Positions 15,992-23,174 of a DNA stretch of 23,340 nucleotides are shown piece after piece. A program made the translations under genes and the position numbers. The notes under the pieces were generated by a model. The model was not told the DNA's origin, did no database searches, and saw only the letters and a list, made by a program, of their open reading frames with translations. The stretch's first letter is position 1. Each line of letters begins with the position of its first letter. The stretch comes from an uncultured Bacillota bacterium (GTDB taxonomy: Bacteria; Bacillota; Clostridia; Peptostreptococcales; Anaerovoracaceae), in the NCBI GenBank assembly GCA_946408315.1, contig CAMJRV010000004.1:1-23340 (forward strand), given 5' to 3'.

Positions 15992-17470
15992 CTACAGAAA
16001 GATCTGCGTTGTAGCGATCCGGTCGGTGAAGGTCCGGTCATGCTCCACAAATACCATGGTGGGCTTGTGGGCTAGGAGCAGCTCTTCGATCTGGATCCGG
16101 GAAATGACGTCGATGAAGTTGAGCGGTTCATCCCACAGATACAGATGGGCCTGCTGGCTGAGGCTCCTGGCGATGAGAACTTTCTTTTTCTGCCCTTCGC
16201 TGAATTCTCCCATGTCCTTTTCAAACTGGACCCGTTCAAAGTCCAGCTTGCGCAGGATCGCCTTAAAAAGGCTCTCGTCGATGTTTTCTTCTCTCGCAAA
16301 ATCCTTCAGATTTCCTCTCAGATATGACGTATCCTGGGAGATATAGGACAGGATCAGGTTGCTCCCGATGCGGAGATTCCCCTCATATCGTATCTCTTCT
16401 CCCAGAAGAAGTTTCAGGATGCTCGTCTTGCCCGAACCGTTTTTACCGATTAAAGCGATCCGGTCTCCGGTATTTACGGAAAAGCTTACCCCTTCCAGGA
16501 CTTTCCGGTCTCCGTAAAATACCGCGAGGTTTTCGGCGTCGACCATCTTGCTGCTGTGATAGGTCTTCGGTTTGATGGACAGGCTGTCCGCCGTCTCAAT
16601 ATTTTTCAGGAGTTTCGACTTCTCTTCGATGGCAGTTTCCTGTCTCGATTCCAGCACTTTCGAGCGCTTCATCATCTTCGCTGCCTGGTGCCCGATATAG
16701 CCCTTATCCGGCTTCACGCCGGAGACCTTATTGCCGTTCTTCGTCTTCTCGATTCGGTCGGACCAGTCCGCGGTGCGCCTGGCTGCGGCAGTCAGCGTTT
16801 TGATCTCCCGTTTCAGCTTTTCATTCTCCGCCAGTTCAAAGCGGTCCTGCTGCTCCTTGTTCTGCTGCCAGGTGCTGAAATTCCCTTTCCGCACTTCAAT
16901 ATCGTTCCGGTTGATGGACAGGATGTGATCGATACACTGGTCCAGAAGCGCCCTGTCATGGGACACCAGAATAAAGCCGCGCTTGGAGTTCAGATACCGG
17001 CCCACCTTCTCCCGCGCCTCCCGATCGAGATGATTGGTCGGCTCGTCGATGAGGAGAAAATTGCCCTCTTTCAAGAACAGAGCCGCCAGCAGCAGCTTTG
17101 TCCGCTCCCCGTTGCTCAGCGTGTCGAAGGGCCTGTAGAGCACCTCTTCCTCCACATCCAGCAGGGACAGCTCCCGCTGCAGCATCCAGTGCTCGTACTG
17201 CGGAACGATCTTTTCCACGATGGTGATGGCTTCACAGGTCTTATCCGCTACCTCGTAAGGAAAATAGTCAAATGAAACCGACGCCTGAATTGAGCCGCCG
17301 TACTCGTATTTTCCCATGAGCAGGTTTAAAAAGGTCGTCTTTCCCCTTCCGTTTCTTCCCGTAAGCCCCAGCTTCCAGCCGGTGTCGATCTGAAACGAAA
17401 CGTTCTCAAAGATGTTGTCATAGCTGGTGTCGTAGCTGAAGGTCAAATTATTTATTTGAATCAATGACAT
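15992..17470 (-). CDS. ABC-F ATPase, Lsa-like (ribosome-acting, possible antibiotic resistance)
   Basis: A soluble twin-ATPase of the ABC-F group, which bind the ribosomal E site and in the Lsa/Vga/Msr lineages dislodge antibiotics from the peptidyl-transferase centre. The 492-residue product has two nucleotide-binding domains and no membrane segment. NBD1: Walker A GRNGRGKTT (about 38-46), signature LSNGERTK (about 118-125), Walker B LLIDEPTNHLD. NBD2: Walker A GKNGSGKTS (about 342-350), signature FSEGQKKK (about 423-430), Walker B LYLWDEP. Between them is a charged linker (about 200-305) where resistance-type proteins carry the drug-site-reaching loop. DEPLNFIDVISRIQIEELL is typical of Lsa-like members. 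The ATG at 17470 has AAAGGAAG ten bases upstream; the in-frame TTG at 17497 is less likely. Whether it confers resistance cannot be judged from sequence. Confidence 0.9.
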   Translation of the reverse strand: MSLIQINNLTFSYDTSYDNIFENVSFQIDTGWKLGLTGRNGRGKTTFLNLLMGKYEYGGSIQASVSFDYFPYEVADKTCEAITIVEKIVPQYEHWMLQRELSLLDVEEEVLYRPFDTLSNGERTKLLLAALFLKEGNFLLIDEPTNHLDREAREKVGRYLNSKRGFILVSHDRALLDQCIDHILSINRNDIEVRKGNFSTWQQNKEQQDRFELAENEKLKREIKTLTAAARRTADWSDRIEKTKNGNKVSGVKPDKGYIGHQAAKMMKRSKVLESRQETAIEEKSKLLKNIETADSLSIKPKTYHSSKMVDAENLAVFYGDRKVLEGVSFSVNTGDRIALIGKNGSGKTSILKLLLGEEIRYEGNLRIGSNLILSYISQDTSYLRGNLKDFAREENIDESLFKAILRKLDFERVQFEKDMGEFSEGQKKKVLIARSLSQQAHLYLWDEPLNFIDVISRIQIEELLLAHKPTMVFVEHDRTFTDRIATTQIFL

Positions 17471-17795
17471 AAAATCATCACTTCCTTTCAAAAACAAAAA
17501 TAAGCCGCAAGAAAATTATTCCCTGCAACTCAATTCAAACCGGCGCACGAACGCCGCAAGACGGACTTTGGAAGCGAGCTCTTATCCGCTCCTGGTCCGA
17601 TCGGTCTGTTTTCTATGGATGAGTGATTCGATGGCGTAATTTTCTTGCTTGCACGACAAAAGGGCGCGCGGTACTGCGCTTTCGCTCTGTCTGTGCATAT
17701 TTAATTTCAGCAAGATTATTTACGCATCCTTTCAACTCCAATCTGTCTATGATCGGGATCACATCCGCCTCCCGGGCGGCATGAAATCCTCCTTC
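17471..17795 (-). promoter_or_regulatory. Structured leader of the ABC-F gene (possible attenuator)
   Basis: About 300 nt of leader lie between the promoter and the ABC-F start. On the minus strand a 12-nt segment GCAAGAAAATTA (17648-17637) is perfectly complementary to TAATTTTCTTGC (17518-17507). The latter is followed by GGCTTATTTTTGTTTTT, a terminator-like U tract just before the ribosome binding site. A competing segment TAATCTTGC overlaps the stop of a tiny open frame (ATG CGT AAA TAA, 17727-17716) that has GGAG eight bases upstream. A second mini-frame, MPPGRRM (17782-17759), begins right at the promoter exit. An internal hairpin CGGCG/CGCCG sits at about 17541-17556. This layout resembles translation-dependent attenuators of antibiotic-responsive ABC-F genes. 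Confidence 0.55.
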
Positions 17796-17824
17796 ATTAT
17801 ATTCATATCATTTTCCCCTGTCAA
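17796..17824 (-). promoter_or_regulatory. Consensus sigma-A promoter of the ABC-F gene
   Basis: On the minus strand TTGACA (17819-17824) and TATAAT (17796-17801) are separated by exactly 17 bp. Both hexamers are perfect. Strong constitutive initiation would make sense if expression is then limited in the leader. Confidence 0.9.
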
Positions 17825-17875
17825 GCTCTCGCGAAAAAGCGCGGCGCATATTATGATCTTATCAAACAGCAAAAC

Positions 17876-17955
17876 GGAGGTTCAGTACGAGATTTTATAT
17901 CGTAGACGCATTCACCGACACACTGTTCGGCGGAAATCCGGCAGACGTGGTCAAT
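17876..17955 (+). pseudogene. 5' remnant of a PhzF-family gene
   Basis: GGAGG at 17876-17880 is followed six bases later by ACG (17887-17889) and an open stretch reading RFYIVDAFTDTLFGGNPADV, which closely matches the N-terminus of PhzF-family isomerase-like proteins (FYIVDAFTD, FGGNPAG). The match ends at about 17952-17955, just before the terminator of the leftward permease gene. The start codon seems to have decayed from ATG to ACG, and the remaining roughly 250 residues of a normal PhzF protein are missing. This is a deletion scar in the intergenic region. It has no function as a protein. Confidence 0.75.
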
Positions 17956-17967
17956 TGTCAAAAACAC

Positions 17968-17999
17968 AAAATGGGCTGTTGCAAAACAGCCCATTTTCA
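17968..17999 (-). terminator. Intrinsic terminator of the amidase-permease operon
   Basis: AAAATGGGCTGTT and AACAGCCCATTTT pair around GCAA. Read leftward it is followed by a T-rich stretch (TTTTGTGTTTTTG), 13 bases or so after the permease stop. Confidence 0.9.
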
Positions 18000-18012
18000 G
18001 CGTTCCTGTCAG

Positions 18013-19371
18013 CTATACCTCCAGGTCCACATTCCTCTTTAAGACTTTTACGATAATGATATAATACACGATTCCGACGGCAACCCACGCTGCGCCCAGG
18101 GTCTTGGCCGCCGGATCCAGGTTGATCCATACGTAGCTGATGATACAGAGTCCGATCAGCGGCAGGACCAGATGTTTTCCGTACTTTCCGGACTTCTCTT
18201 TATAGATAAAGTGATAGATTACCGTAAAGTTAATCATGATAAACCCGGTCAGCGCGCCGAAGTTGACGAGAGAGCTCAGATACGCGATGTTGTTGGAAAA
18301 TCCGACGGTGATCAGCAGGGAGATCACAGCGACAAAGATCGTAGCCACGTAAGGAGTCTTGAATTTCGGATGAACCTTGTTCAAAGCTTTTGGAAGCATC
18401 CGGTCTCTGGACATGCTGTATATGATCCTTGAGATGGCCGCCTGGGCCGCCAGGGAGTTTGCAATCCCCCAGGCAAATCCGGTCGCCAGGGAGCAGAGAA
18501 TCATCAGCTTCGCGCCGCCCGCCAGATTCGCCACGTCATAAAACGCCGTGTCAAGATTGGTAAAGCTCGTATAATCGGGCCACACCAGCGCGGCGACATA
18601 AGTCTGAGTGATGAAAAGAACTCCGACCATCAACAGTGCGGCGATACTCGCCTTTCCTACCGTCTTTCCTCCGCCTTCCACTTCTTCGGCCAGAGTGCTG
18701 ATCCCGTCAAAGCCGAGAAAGCTCAGGACCGCGATGGACACGGCGCCCATAACCAGGGAGAGATTAAAGCTTTCACTGTCATACAGAGGCTTCAGTGTAA
18801 AGCCGTTTCCCGCTCCGGCGGCAACCGCCTTCAATCCGATCACGACAAAGACTGCAAATACGATCAGCTCCAAGACCAGTACGATCTTGTTGAACCGGGC
18901 GGTGAATTCGATTCCGATGACGTTGATTACCGTATTGATCAGAATAAAGCCTACGATCCACACCAGTGCCGGGACTGCCGGAATGACTACGCTCAAAGCG
19001 GCGGCGCTCACCACATAGAGCAATGCCGGGACGAGGATGTAGTCCGACAGGATCGTCCACCCCGTCACGAAGCCTACCGCTTTTCCAAGGGCCTTGGACG
19101 TATAGGCGTACACCGATCCCGAAATCGGATAGGCCTCCGACATGCGCCAGTAGCTGAAGGCCGTAAAGATCATGCCCGACATACCGATCAGATAGGCCAG
19201 AGCGACCATGCCCTTCGAAATATCGGCAACGTAGCCATAGATTCCGAAAGGTGCGATAGGAACCATAAAAATAAGTCCGTAAATTACAAGATCGTTAAAT
19301 TTGAGGACGCGGTTCAATTCCTGTTTATACCCAAAGTCCTCTAAGGTTACTCCTTTATTTGCCTCTTTCAT
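18013..19371 (-). CDS. APC-superfamily amino acid/amine permease
   Basis: An integral membrane transporter of the amino acid-polyamine-organocation family, expected to import an amino acid, amine or related small solute by proton or exchange coupling. The 452-residue protein has about 12 hydrophobic segments. It carries the APC features LVIYGLIFMVPIAPFG in the first helix, YPISGSVYAYTSKALG (about 81-96) and SFLGFDGISTLAEEV (about 217-231). Length is typical. AGGAGGT lies just upstream of the ATG. The gene starts 29 bases after the formamidase-like gene and ends at a strong terminator, so the two form an operon. The substrate is not identifiable from sequence; the amidase suggests an amide-bearing or ammonia-yielding compound. 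Confidence 0.9.
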   Translation of the reverse strand: MKEANKGVTLEDFGYKQELNRVLKFNDLVIYGLIFMVPIAPFGIYGYVADISKGMVALAYLIGMSGMIFTAFSYWRMSEAYPISGSVYAYTSKALGKAVGFVTGWTILSDYILVPALLYVVSAAALSVVIPAVPALVWIVGFILINTVINVIGIEFTARFNKIVLVLELIVFAVFVVIGLKAVAAGAGNGFTLKPLYDSESFNLSLVMGAVSIAVLSFLGFDGISTLAEEVEGGGKTVGKASIAALLMVGVLFITQTYVAALVWPDYTSFTNLDTAFYDVANLAGGAKLMILCSLATGFAWGIANSLAAQAAISRIIYSMSRDRMLPKALNKVHPKFKTPYVATIFVAVISLLITVGFSNNIAYLSSLVNFGALTGFIMINFTVIYHFIYKEKSGKYGKHLVLPLIGLCIISYVWINLDPAAKTLGAAWVAVGIVYYIIIVKVLKRNVDLEV

Positions 19372-19400
19372 CTTTTACCTCCTGTTTCTTTCCTGCCGGA

Positions 19401-20288
19401 TCACAGCACGCATTCTTCGACGTACTGCTTTGGCATTATAAACCGCACCGTTTTCAGAGGATCGACGACCTGACAGAACTGCAGCTGTCCTACCAGACTC
19501 ATCAGCATGGCAATTTCGCCTTCCTCCCGCTCCAGCCTGCTCTTTAAAAACCGGAACATATTTTCCGTGGCAGCCTGCACCGCATCTTCAAGGTCTTCCG
19601 CCGACGCAATCGCAGACCAGCAGTCCTGGTTTTCCAGCATCGGTCCCTCGATCGATTTTCCCTTGACCACTTCTAGCACAACGTCGATCACAGCAGGGAT
19701 TTCCAGACCGGAAACACCGATCTCACCGTCTCCCATCACCGCATGGACGTCGCCGCAGGCAAACAGTGCCCCGGGAACTTCCACATTAAAATAGAGCGAT
19801 GCTCCTTCTGCCACCATGGTATTATCCATGTTTCCGCCGTGGCGGCCCGGAGTTCCCGTATTGATCTCTTCCCGCTCCGGGGCGACTCCGATCACTCCGA
19901 TCATGGGGCGCACCGGAATTTCTGTCCTGCTGTCAAAGATTGCCTTTCCATCCCGTATCGGGATGATTTTTGTGTGAACGTCCTTTAAGATCCCGCCGAG
20001 AATCCCGAGCTCTTCACCGGAGACCACCGTCCCCTTTTCGTCCAGCTCGATCTTTTGTATCGTCACCTTTAAAATATCGCCTGGCTCTGCCCCTTCCACC
20101 GAAATCGGGCCTGTCGCGGGATTGATCCGGTCCCAGTCCAACGCCTCCATCTTGTCCTCGGGCCTTCTCAACTGGTTGGAGAAACAGTCCTTCGTATGTA
20201 TCCTGACCGGCGTTCCCGAAGGGACCTGCAGAACAGGCTCATTGCCCGCTGAAAATTTATAGATCGACCTGTCTGATATAACCTCCAT
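19401..20288 (-). CDS. Acetamidase/formamidase family protein
   Basis: A cytoplasmic metal-dependent amidohydrolase of the FmdA/AmdA family, which cleaves short-chain amides to ammonia and a carboxylate. The 295-residue product has the family hallmarks NPATGPISVEGAEPGD (about 57-72), TGTPGRHGGNMDNT (about 144-157) and the metal/active-site region FACGDVHAVMGDGEIG (about 176-191). Length fits the family. ATG at 20288 is chosen because GAAAGGAG lies nine bases upstream; an in-frame TTG at 20297 abuts that site and is unlikely. It is the first gene of a two-gene operon with the downstream permease. A good promoter lies at 20337-20365. Members act on formamide, acetamide or unknown amides, so substrate identity is open. 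Confidence 0.93.
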   Translation of the reverse strand: MEVISDRSIYKFSAGNEPVLQVPSGTPVRIHTKDCFSNQLRRPEDKMEALDWDRINPATGPISVEGAEPGDILKVTIQKIELDEKGTVVSGEELGILGGILKDVHTKIIPIRDGKAIFDSRTEIPVRPMIGVIGVAPEREEINTGTPGRHGGNMDNTMVAEGASLYFNVEVPGALFACGDVHAVMGDGEIGVSGLEIPAVIDVVLEVVKGKSIEGPMLENQDCWSAIASAEDLEDAVQAATENMFRFLKSRLEREEGEIAMLMSLVGQLQFCQVVDPLKTVRFIMPKQYVEECVL

Positions 20289-20336
20289 AAAAAACAACTC
20301 CTTTCTTTTCCATTTTTTTCTTCTGGTAATCTCATC

Positions 20337-20365
20337 ATTATACTACACGAAATTTTAGATGTAAA
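20337..20365 (-). promoter_or_regulatory. Promoter of the amidase-permease operon
   Basis: On the minus strand TTTACA (20360-20365) and TATAAT (20337-20342) are 17 bp apart. The transcript would start near 20330, giving a leader of about 40 nt. Two GATAT half-motifs just upstream (about 20381-20397) might bind a regulator. Confidence 0.8.
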
Positions 20366-20410
20366 TCCAACTTTTTTTAAGATATTTTGGTGATATGCCA
20401 CAAAAATGAG

Positions 20411-20464
20411 AAAAAAACAGAGCCGCTGCGCCAGCGGTTGATCAACCGCCAGGCGCCGCAGCTC
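20411..20464 (-). terminator. Intrinsic terminator of the zinc-ribbon gene
   Basis: A large imperfect inverted repeat runs from GAGC (20420) to GCTC (20464). At its centre is the perfect palindrome GCGGTTGATCAACCGC. Leftward it is followed by seven Ts (A-run at 20411-20417). Confidence 0.85.
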
Positions 20465-20493
20465 CGCAGCCATACTGTCATTTCACGTATATG

Positions 20494-20685
20494 CTATATA
20501 TCTTCCAACTTTGCCCCACAGTTCGGGCAGTAGTTCACATCCAGCTTTATGCTCCTTAAAGTTACCTTCTGCTTCGGCCGATACGCGCATAGAATGCTGC
20601 TCACCGACTTTTCATCGAAGCCTACAAAGACCTGGTCCGGACGGGTAAACTGCTCGTCGATACAGGTGCAGCTAAATTTCTTCAT
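20494..20685 (-). CDS. Small zinc-ribbon-like hypothetical protein
   Basis: A 63-residue protein with CTC near the N-terminus (residues 6-8) and CPNCGAKL near the C-terminus (about 53-60), so it may bind one zinc through paired cysteines. The middle is a mixed, partly basic stretch with no membrane segment. I do not recognise a specific family; small zinc-ribbon proteins of this sort occur widely with unknown functions. The ATG at 20685 is preceded by GGGAGGCGAGG; a longer frame reaches 20736 without better support. It is followed by its own terminator and sits 95 bases from the nucleoside phosphorylase stop, so it may be read from its own promoter or by read-through. Confidence 0.7.
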   Translation of the reverse strand: MKKFSCTCIDEQFTRPDQVFVGFDEKSVSSILCAYRPKQKVTLRSIKLDVNYCPNCGAKLEDI

Positions 20686-20779
20686 ATTCCTCGCCTCCCT
20701 TTCGTTTTCAAGGGTATTATGGCGCATTTTTTTCAAAATTATTCCTGCCCGTCACCATTCTGGGAAAGCTGCAATCGGG

Positions 20780-21535
20780 CTAAACCCTCGCCGCGATTTC
20801 CAGGGCCGCTTTCAGGTACAGCTCGCTGGCGCTGCGCGGTACTCTCCCGAGAGTTCTGGGCTCCCACTGGATTTCATCGAGATGATCTTCCGTATAGAGA
20901 TACTGATATGCCCTTACGCCCCGAAACTTCGCAACGGCCATAAATGCCGAGCACTCCATGTCCACGACCCCGCAGCCTTCCGCGATCCTGCCGCGCATAT
21001 TGCGCACCGTCTCCCGGTAAAGCCCGTCTGTGGTCCATGTCTTCGTTTCCGTAAAAGTCAGGCCCAGCTCCCGCATAATCTCCGCAGTCCGGCCTGCCGT
21101 TTCGATCTCGATATAATCGGCCGCTTCCAGATAGTGATAGCTGGTTCCCTCATCCCGGTACGCCGCCGTCGGCACGACGAAGCTGCCCACTTCAAAGCCG
21201 CTGCAGGAAAGGGTTCCGCAGGACCCGAAGAAGACAAAGTTTTTTCCGCCCAGAGCAATCGCTTCCTCCATGAGCGCCACCGCTCCGGCGGCTCCCATGA
21301 CCGTCTTGTAAAAGGCCAGCGGCTTCTCCCCGTATTCCAATCGGTAAAGCGGAATATCGCTTCCCAGATCCAACTCTGCGATCTTCTCGCAGTCGCAGGT
21401 ATCCAGCATAATATCCAGAATCTGCTGCTTAAAGGTAACGACTACCGTTTCCGGAAAGTCCGCCGCTTTTTCAATGAAGTCTTCCGGATTCAGCACGGCT
21501 CTCCTGTCCGGATCAAACGAATCAAATAATGTCAT
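20780..21535 (-). CDS. Nucleoside phosphorylase (uridine/purine phosphorylase family)
   Basis: A cytoplasmic enzyme of the nucleoside phosphorylase (PNP/UDP) fold, cleaving nucleosides with phosphate to base and ribose-1-phosphate. The 251-residue product has the phosphate-binding glycine motif FFGSCGTL (about 102-109), the segment YRDEGTSYHY (about 126-135), and the ribose-contacting region VVDMECSAFMAVAK (about 190-203) with the conserved Met-Glu. The base specificity is not clear. The start at 21535 follows TAGGAGCGGT, and the stop of pspC lies seven bases upstream, so the two are coupled. A longer frame to 21796 overlaps pspC in another frame and is not credible. Confidence 0.9.
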   Translation of the reverse strand: MTLFDSFDPDRRAVLNPEDFIEKAADFPETVVVTFKQQILDIMLDTCDCEKIAELDLGSDIPLYRLEYGEKPLAFYKTVMGAAGAVALMEEAIALGGKNFVFFGSCGTLSCSGFEVGSFVVPTAAYRDEGTSYHYLEAADYIEIETAGRTAEIMRELGLTFTETKTWTTDGLYRETVRNMRGRIAEGCGVVDMECSAFMAVAKFRGVRAYQYLYTEDHLDEIQWEPRTLGRVPRSASELYLKAALEIAARV

Positions 21536-21542
21536 ACCGCTC

Positions 21543-21950
21543 CTACCTGATCTTTCTGATGATAAAGAAAATTCCAAGCCCGACCAAAACCACCGCGAGG
21601 AACACGTCTCTGTGCATCCATGGAATGAAATCTTTGACCAGAACAAACACGCCGAAGGCAACCAGAATAATACCCAGCGCGAGAGAACTGGTTTTGCTGC
21701 GGTCCCGCCCGTCCCAGGCGCTGTCCCGCTCCCCCGATCCGGAAGAGAAATCTTCCGCCCGGCCCGCAGGATTCGCCGGCACAATGATCGCCGCAATGAT
21801 ATAGGCGATCAGACCGGCGCCTCCCACCAGGGTAAAGATCACCCATAAAAGTCGAATGATTACCGGATCTATGGCGAAGTATTCTCCGATTCCTCCGCAG
21901 ACTCCCCCCAGAATTTTATCGTTTGCCGATCTGTACAGCTTTCTTTCCAT
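21543..21950 (-). CDS. PspC-domain membrane protein
   Basis: A small membrane protein with an N-terminal PspC domain (about 3-60): KLYRSANDKILGGVCGGIGEYF, here split for reading as RSANDKILGG and CGGIGEYF, followed by a hydrophobic helix (LLWVIFTLVGGAGLIAYIIA). A polar Ser/Asp/Arg linker (about 62-88) leads to two more hydrophobic segments resembling the LiaF/DUF5668 membrane part. PspC-like proteins take part in envelope-stress sensing. The 135-residue product starts at ATG 21950, after AAGGGGGA; a longer frame to 21986 lacks such a site. It is the first gene of an operon with the nucleoside phosphorylase. The pairing of these two functions has no obvious explanation. Confidence 0.9.
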   Translation of the reverse strand: MERKLYRSANDKILGGVCGGIGEYFAIDPVIIRLLWVIFTLVGGAGLIAYIIAAIIVPANPAGRAEDFSSGSGERDSAWDGRDRSKTSSLALGIILVAFGVFVLVKDFIPWMHRDVFLAVVLVGLGIFFIIRKIR

Positions 21951-21991
21951 CTTACCAATCCCCCTTATAAAAATCGATTTCTGCACCTTCT

Positions 21992-22019
21992 ATTATACAA
22001 GATTATCGGCGGCTGGCAA
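21992..22019 (-). promoter_or_regulatory. Promoter of the pspC-nucleoside phosphorylase operon
   Basis: On the minus strand TTGCCA (22014-22019) and TATAAT (21992-21997) are 16 bp apart. The promoter sits between the PucR gene stop and the pspC start, showing that the operon is transcribed separately from the regulator. Confidence 0.75.
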
Positions 22020-22031
22020 CTGGCTTTCATT

Positions 22032-23174
22032 TTATCGAAATTTCTTGATGTCACAGCATTTTACCGCAATTGAGAATAGTTCGATGAAATTGTGGTGCGG
22101 ATTTTTCAGACTGAGGATCTCGCGGACTTTGTTGATCCTGTAACGGACCGTATTCTCATGAACGAAAAGCGCCTCTGCGGTTTTCTTGTAATTGTATTCG
22201 CAATCAAGGAAAACACGCATCGTTTCAAAGAGATCTGCATTGTTCTCCTCATCAAATTTCCAGATGGGGTCGAGGATTTCATGATAGAATTCCTCAAATT
22301 CGGGTCGGTCTGCAAGGAGCCGCAAAAGCTTTATGATCCCCAGGTCATTATAATATACGACTCTGTCTGCGGATTTGGTCGCCGCCGCCGCGATCGCCTG
22401 GTTTATCGCCACTGAGATTTGCACCGGCTTCAGGTTCGGGCCGCTGATGCCTATGGCGGCATTCGGACACAGTTCTTTGATCCGCGCTGCGTGAAACTCC
22501 ATCTTATCTCCCGGCTCTTCCAAGATGGGATTGCTGTACGAGACAAAGCCCAGGCAGCCGCCTTTGTAAAATACGCCGGAAGAAACGACACTGCTGTTAA
22601 AAAAATCGAGGACGGGATGCAGTGACCCTTCCGTCTCATTCTCATCAGGCAATACATAGATCACCGAGATATAATTCATAAATTTTGGATTGATTTCCCG
22701 CAGGATCAGCAGCTTATGAACGTCGTCGATCACGTCGTTGACAAGAGAGTCTATCTTCGTTTCCATGAGCGTCCGCTGGCCGTCGGAGATCAGCAGCTCT
22801 ATTATTTCTCTGATCATCACGGAATAAGGTATATTTACATCGTTCAAAAGGACCGGGAAGTTCATCCGATCGCAGAATTCCACGATTTCACCAGGCAGTT
22901 CATGGATATATTCGTCGACAAGGCATAGGCCGCTGGCATTGGTCGCAATCAAAATATTTAGGAATTCGTACATACTGGCAAGGTTTTCTCTTGCGTAATA
23001 GAATCCGGACAGATTAAAATCCCCTTCTTTCGCCACCTTATAATCGACAGCGGTGACGGGAGAATCTGCGATGGATACCTGAAGAACGATCTTGTCAAGC
23101 GCTTTCGCGCCGGCAAGAATGGCTGCGCCCTTAAAAGACGGAAGGGTAAGTATATTACCGACTGTTACCGACAT
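22032..23174 (-). CDS. PucR-family transcriptional regulator
   Basis: A cytoplasmic DNA-binding regulator of 380 residues. The N-terminal PucR-type domain (about 5-125) includes VTVGNILTLPSFKGAAILAG. A middle region (about 150-285) resembles the usual GGDEF-like portion of the family but is short. The C-terminal PucR helix-turn-helix (about 310-370) contains FLDCEYNYKKTAEALFVHEN, then TVRYRINKVREIL, the family's hallmark. Related proteins often respond to purine breakdown products, amino acids or amides. This one is shorter than many PucR proteins (about 500 residues). The ATG at 23174 follows GGGAGG. It is on the same strand as the amidase-permease operon, separated by the pspC operon and zinc-ribbon gene, and is a plausible regulator of it. 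No direct evidence of the target exists. Confidence 0.9.
   Translation of the reverse strand: MSVTVGNILTLPSFKGAAILAGAKALDKIVLQVSIADSPVTAVDYKVAKEGDFNLSGFYYARENLASMYEFLNILIATNASGLCLVDEYIHELPGEIVEFCDRMNFPVLLNDVNIPYSVMIREIIELLISDGQRTLMETKIDSLVNDVIDDVHKLLILREINPKFMNYISVIYVLPDENETEGSLHPVLDFFNSSVVSSGVFYKGGCLGFVSYSNPILEEPGDKMEFHAARIKELCPNAAIGISGPNLKPVQISVAINQAIAAAATKSADRVVYYNDLGIIKLLRLLADRPEFEEFYHEILDPIWKFDEENNADLFETMRVFLDCEYNYKKTAEALFVHENTVRYRINKVREILSLKNPHHNFIELFSIAVKCCDIKKFR

Noticed and set aside
17759..17782. A seven-residue leader peptide MPPGRRM as the main regulatory frame of the ABC-F leader.
   Set aside because: Its AAGGAGG lies only about two bases after the -10 box, so most of the binding site would probably not be in the transcript. 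It is mentioned in the leader entry but not called as a gene.
21536..21796. A longer N-terminus for the nucleoside phosphorylase.
   Set aside because: The extension overlaps pspC out of frame and is low-complexity Ser/Arg/Trp-rich; the ATG at 21535 has a good binding site and starts the recognisable fold.
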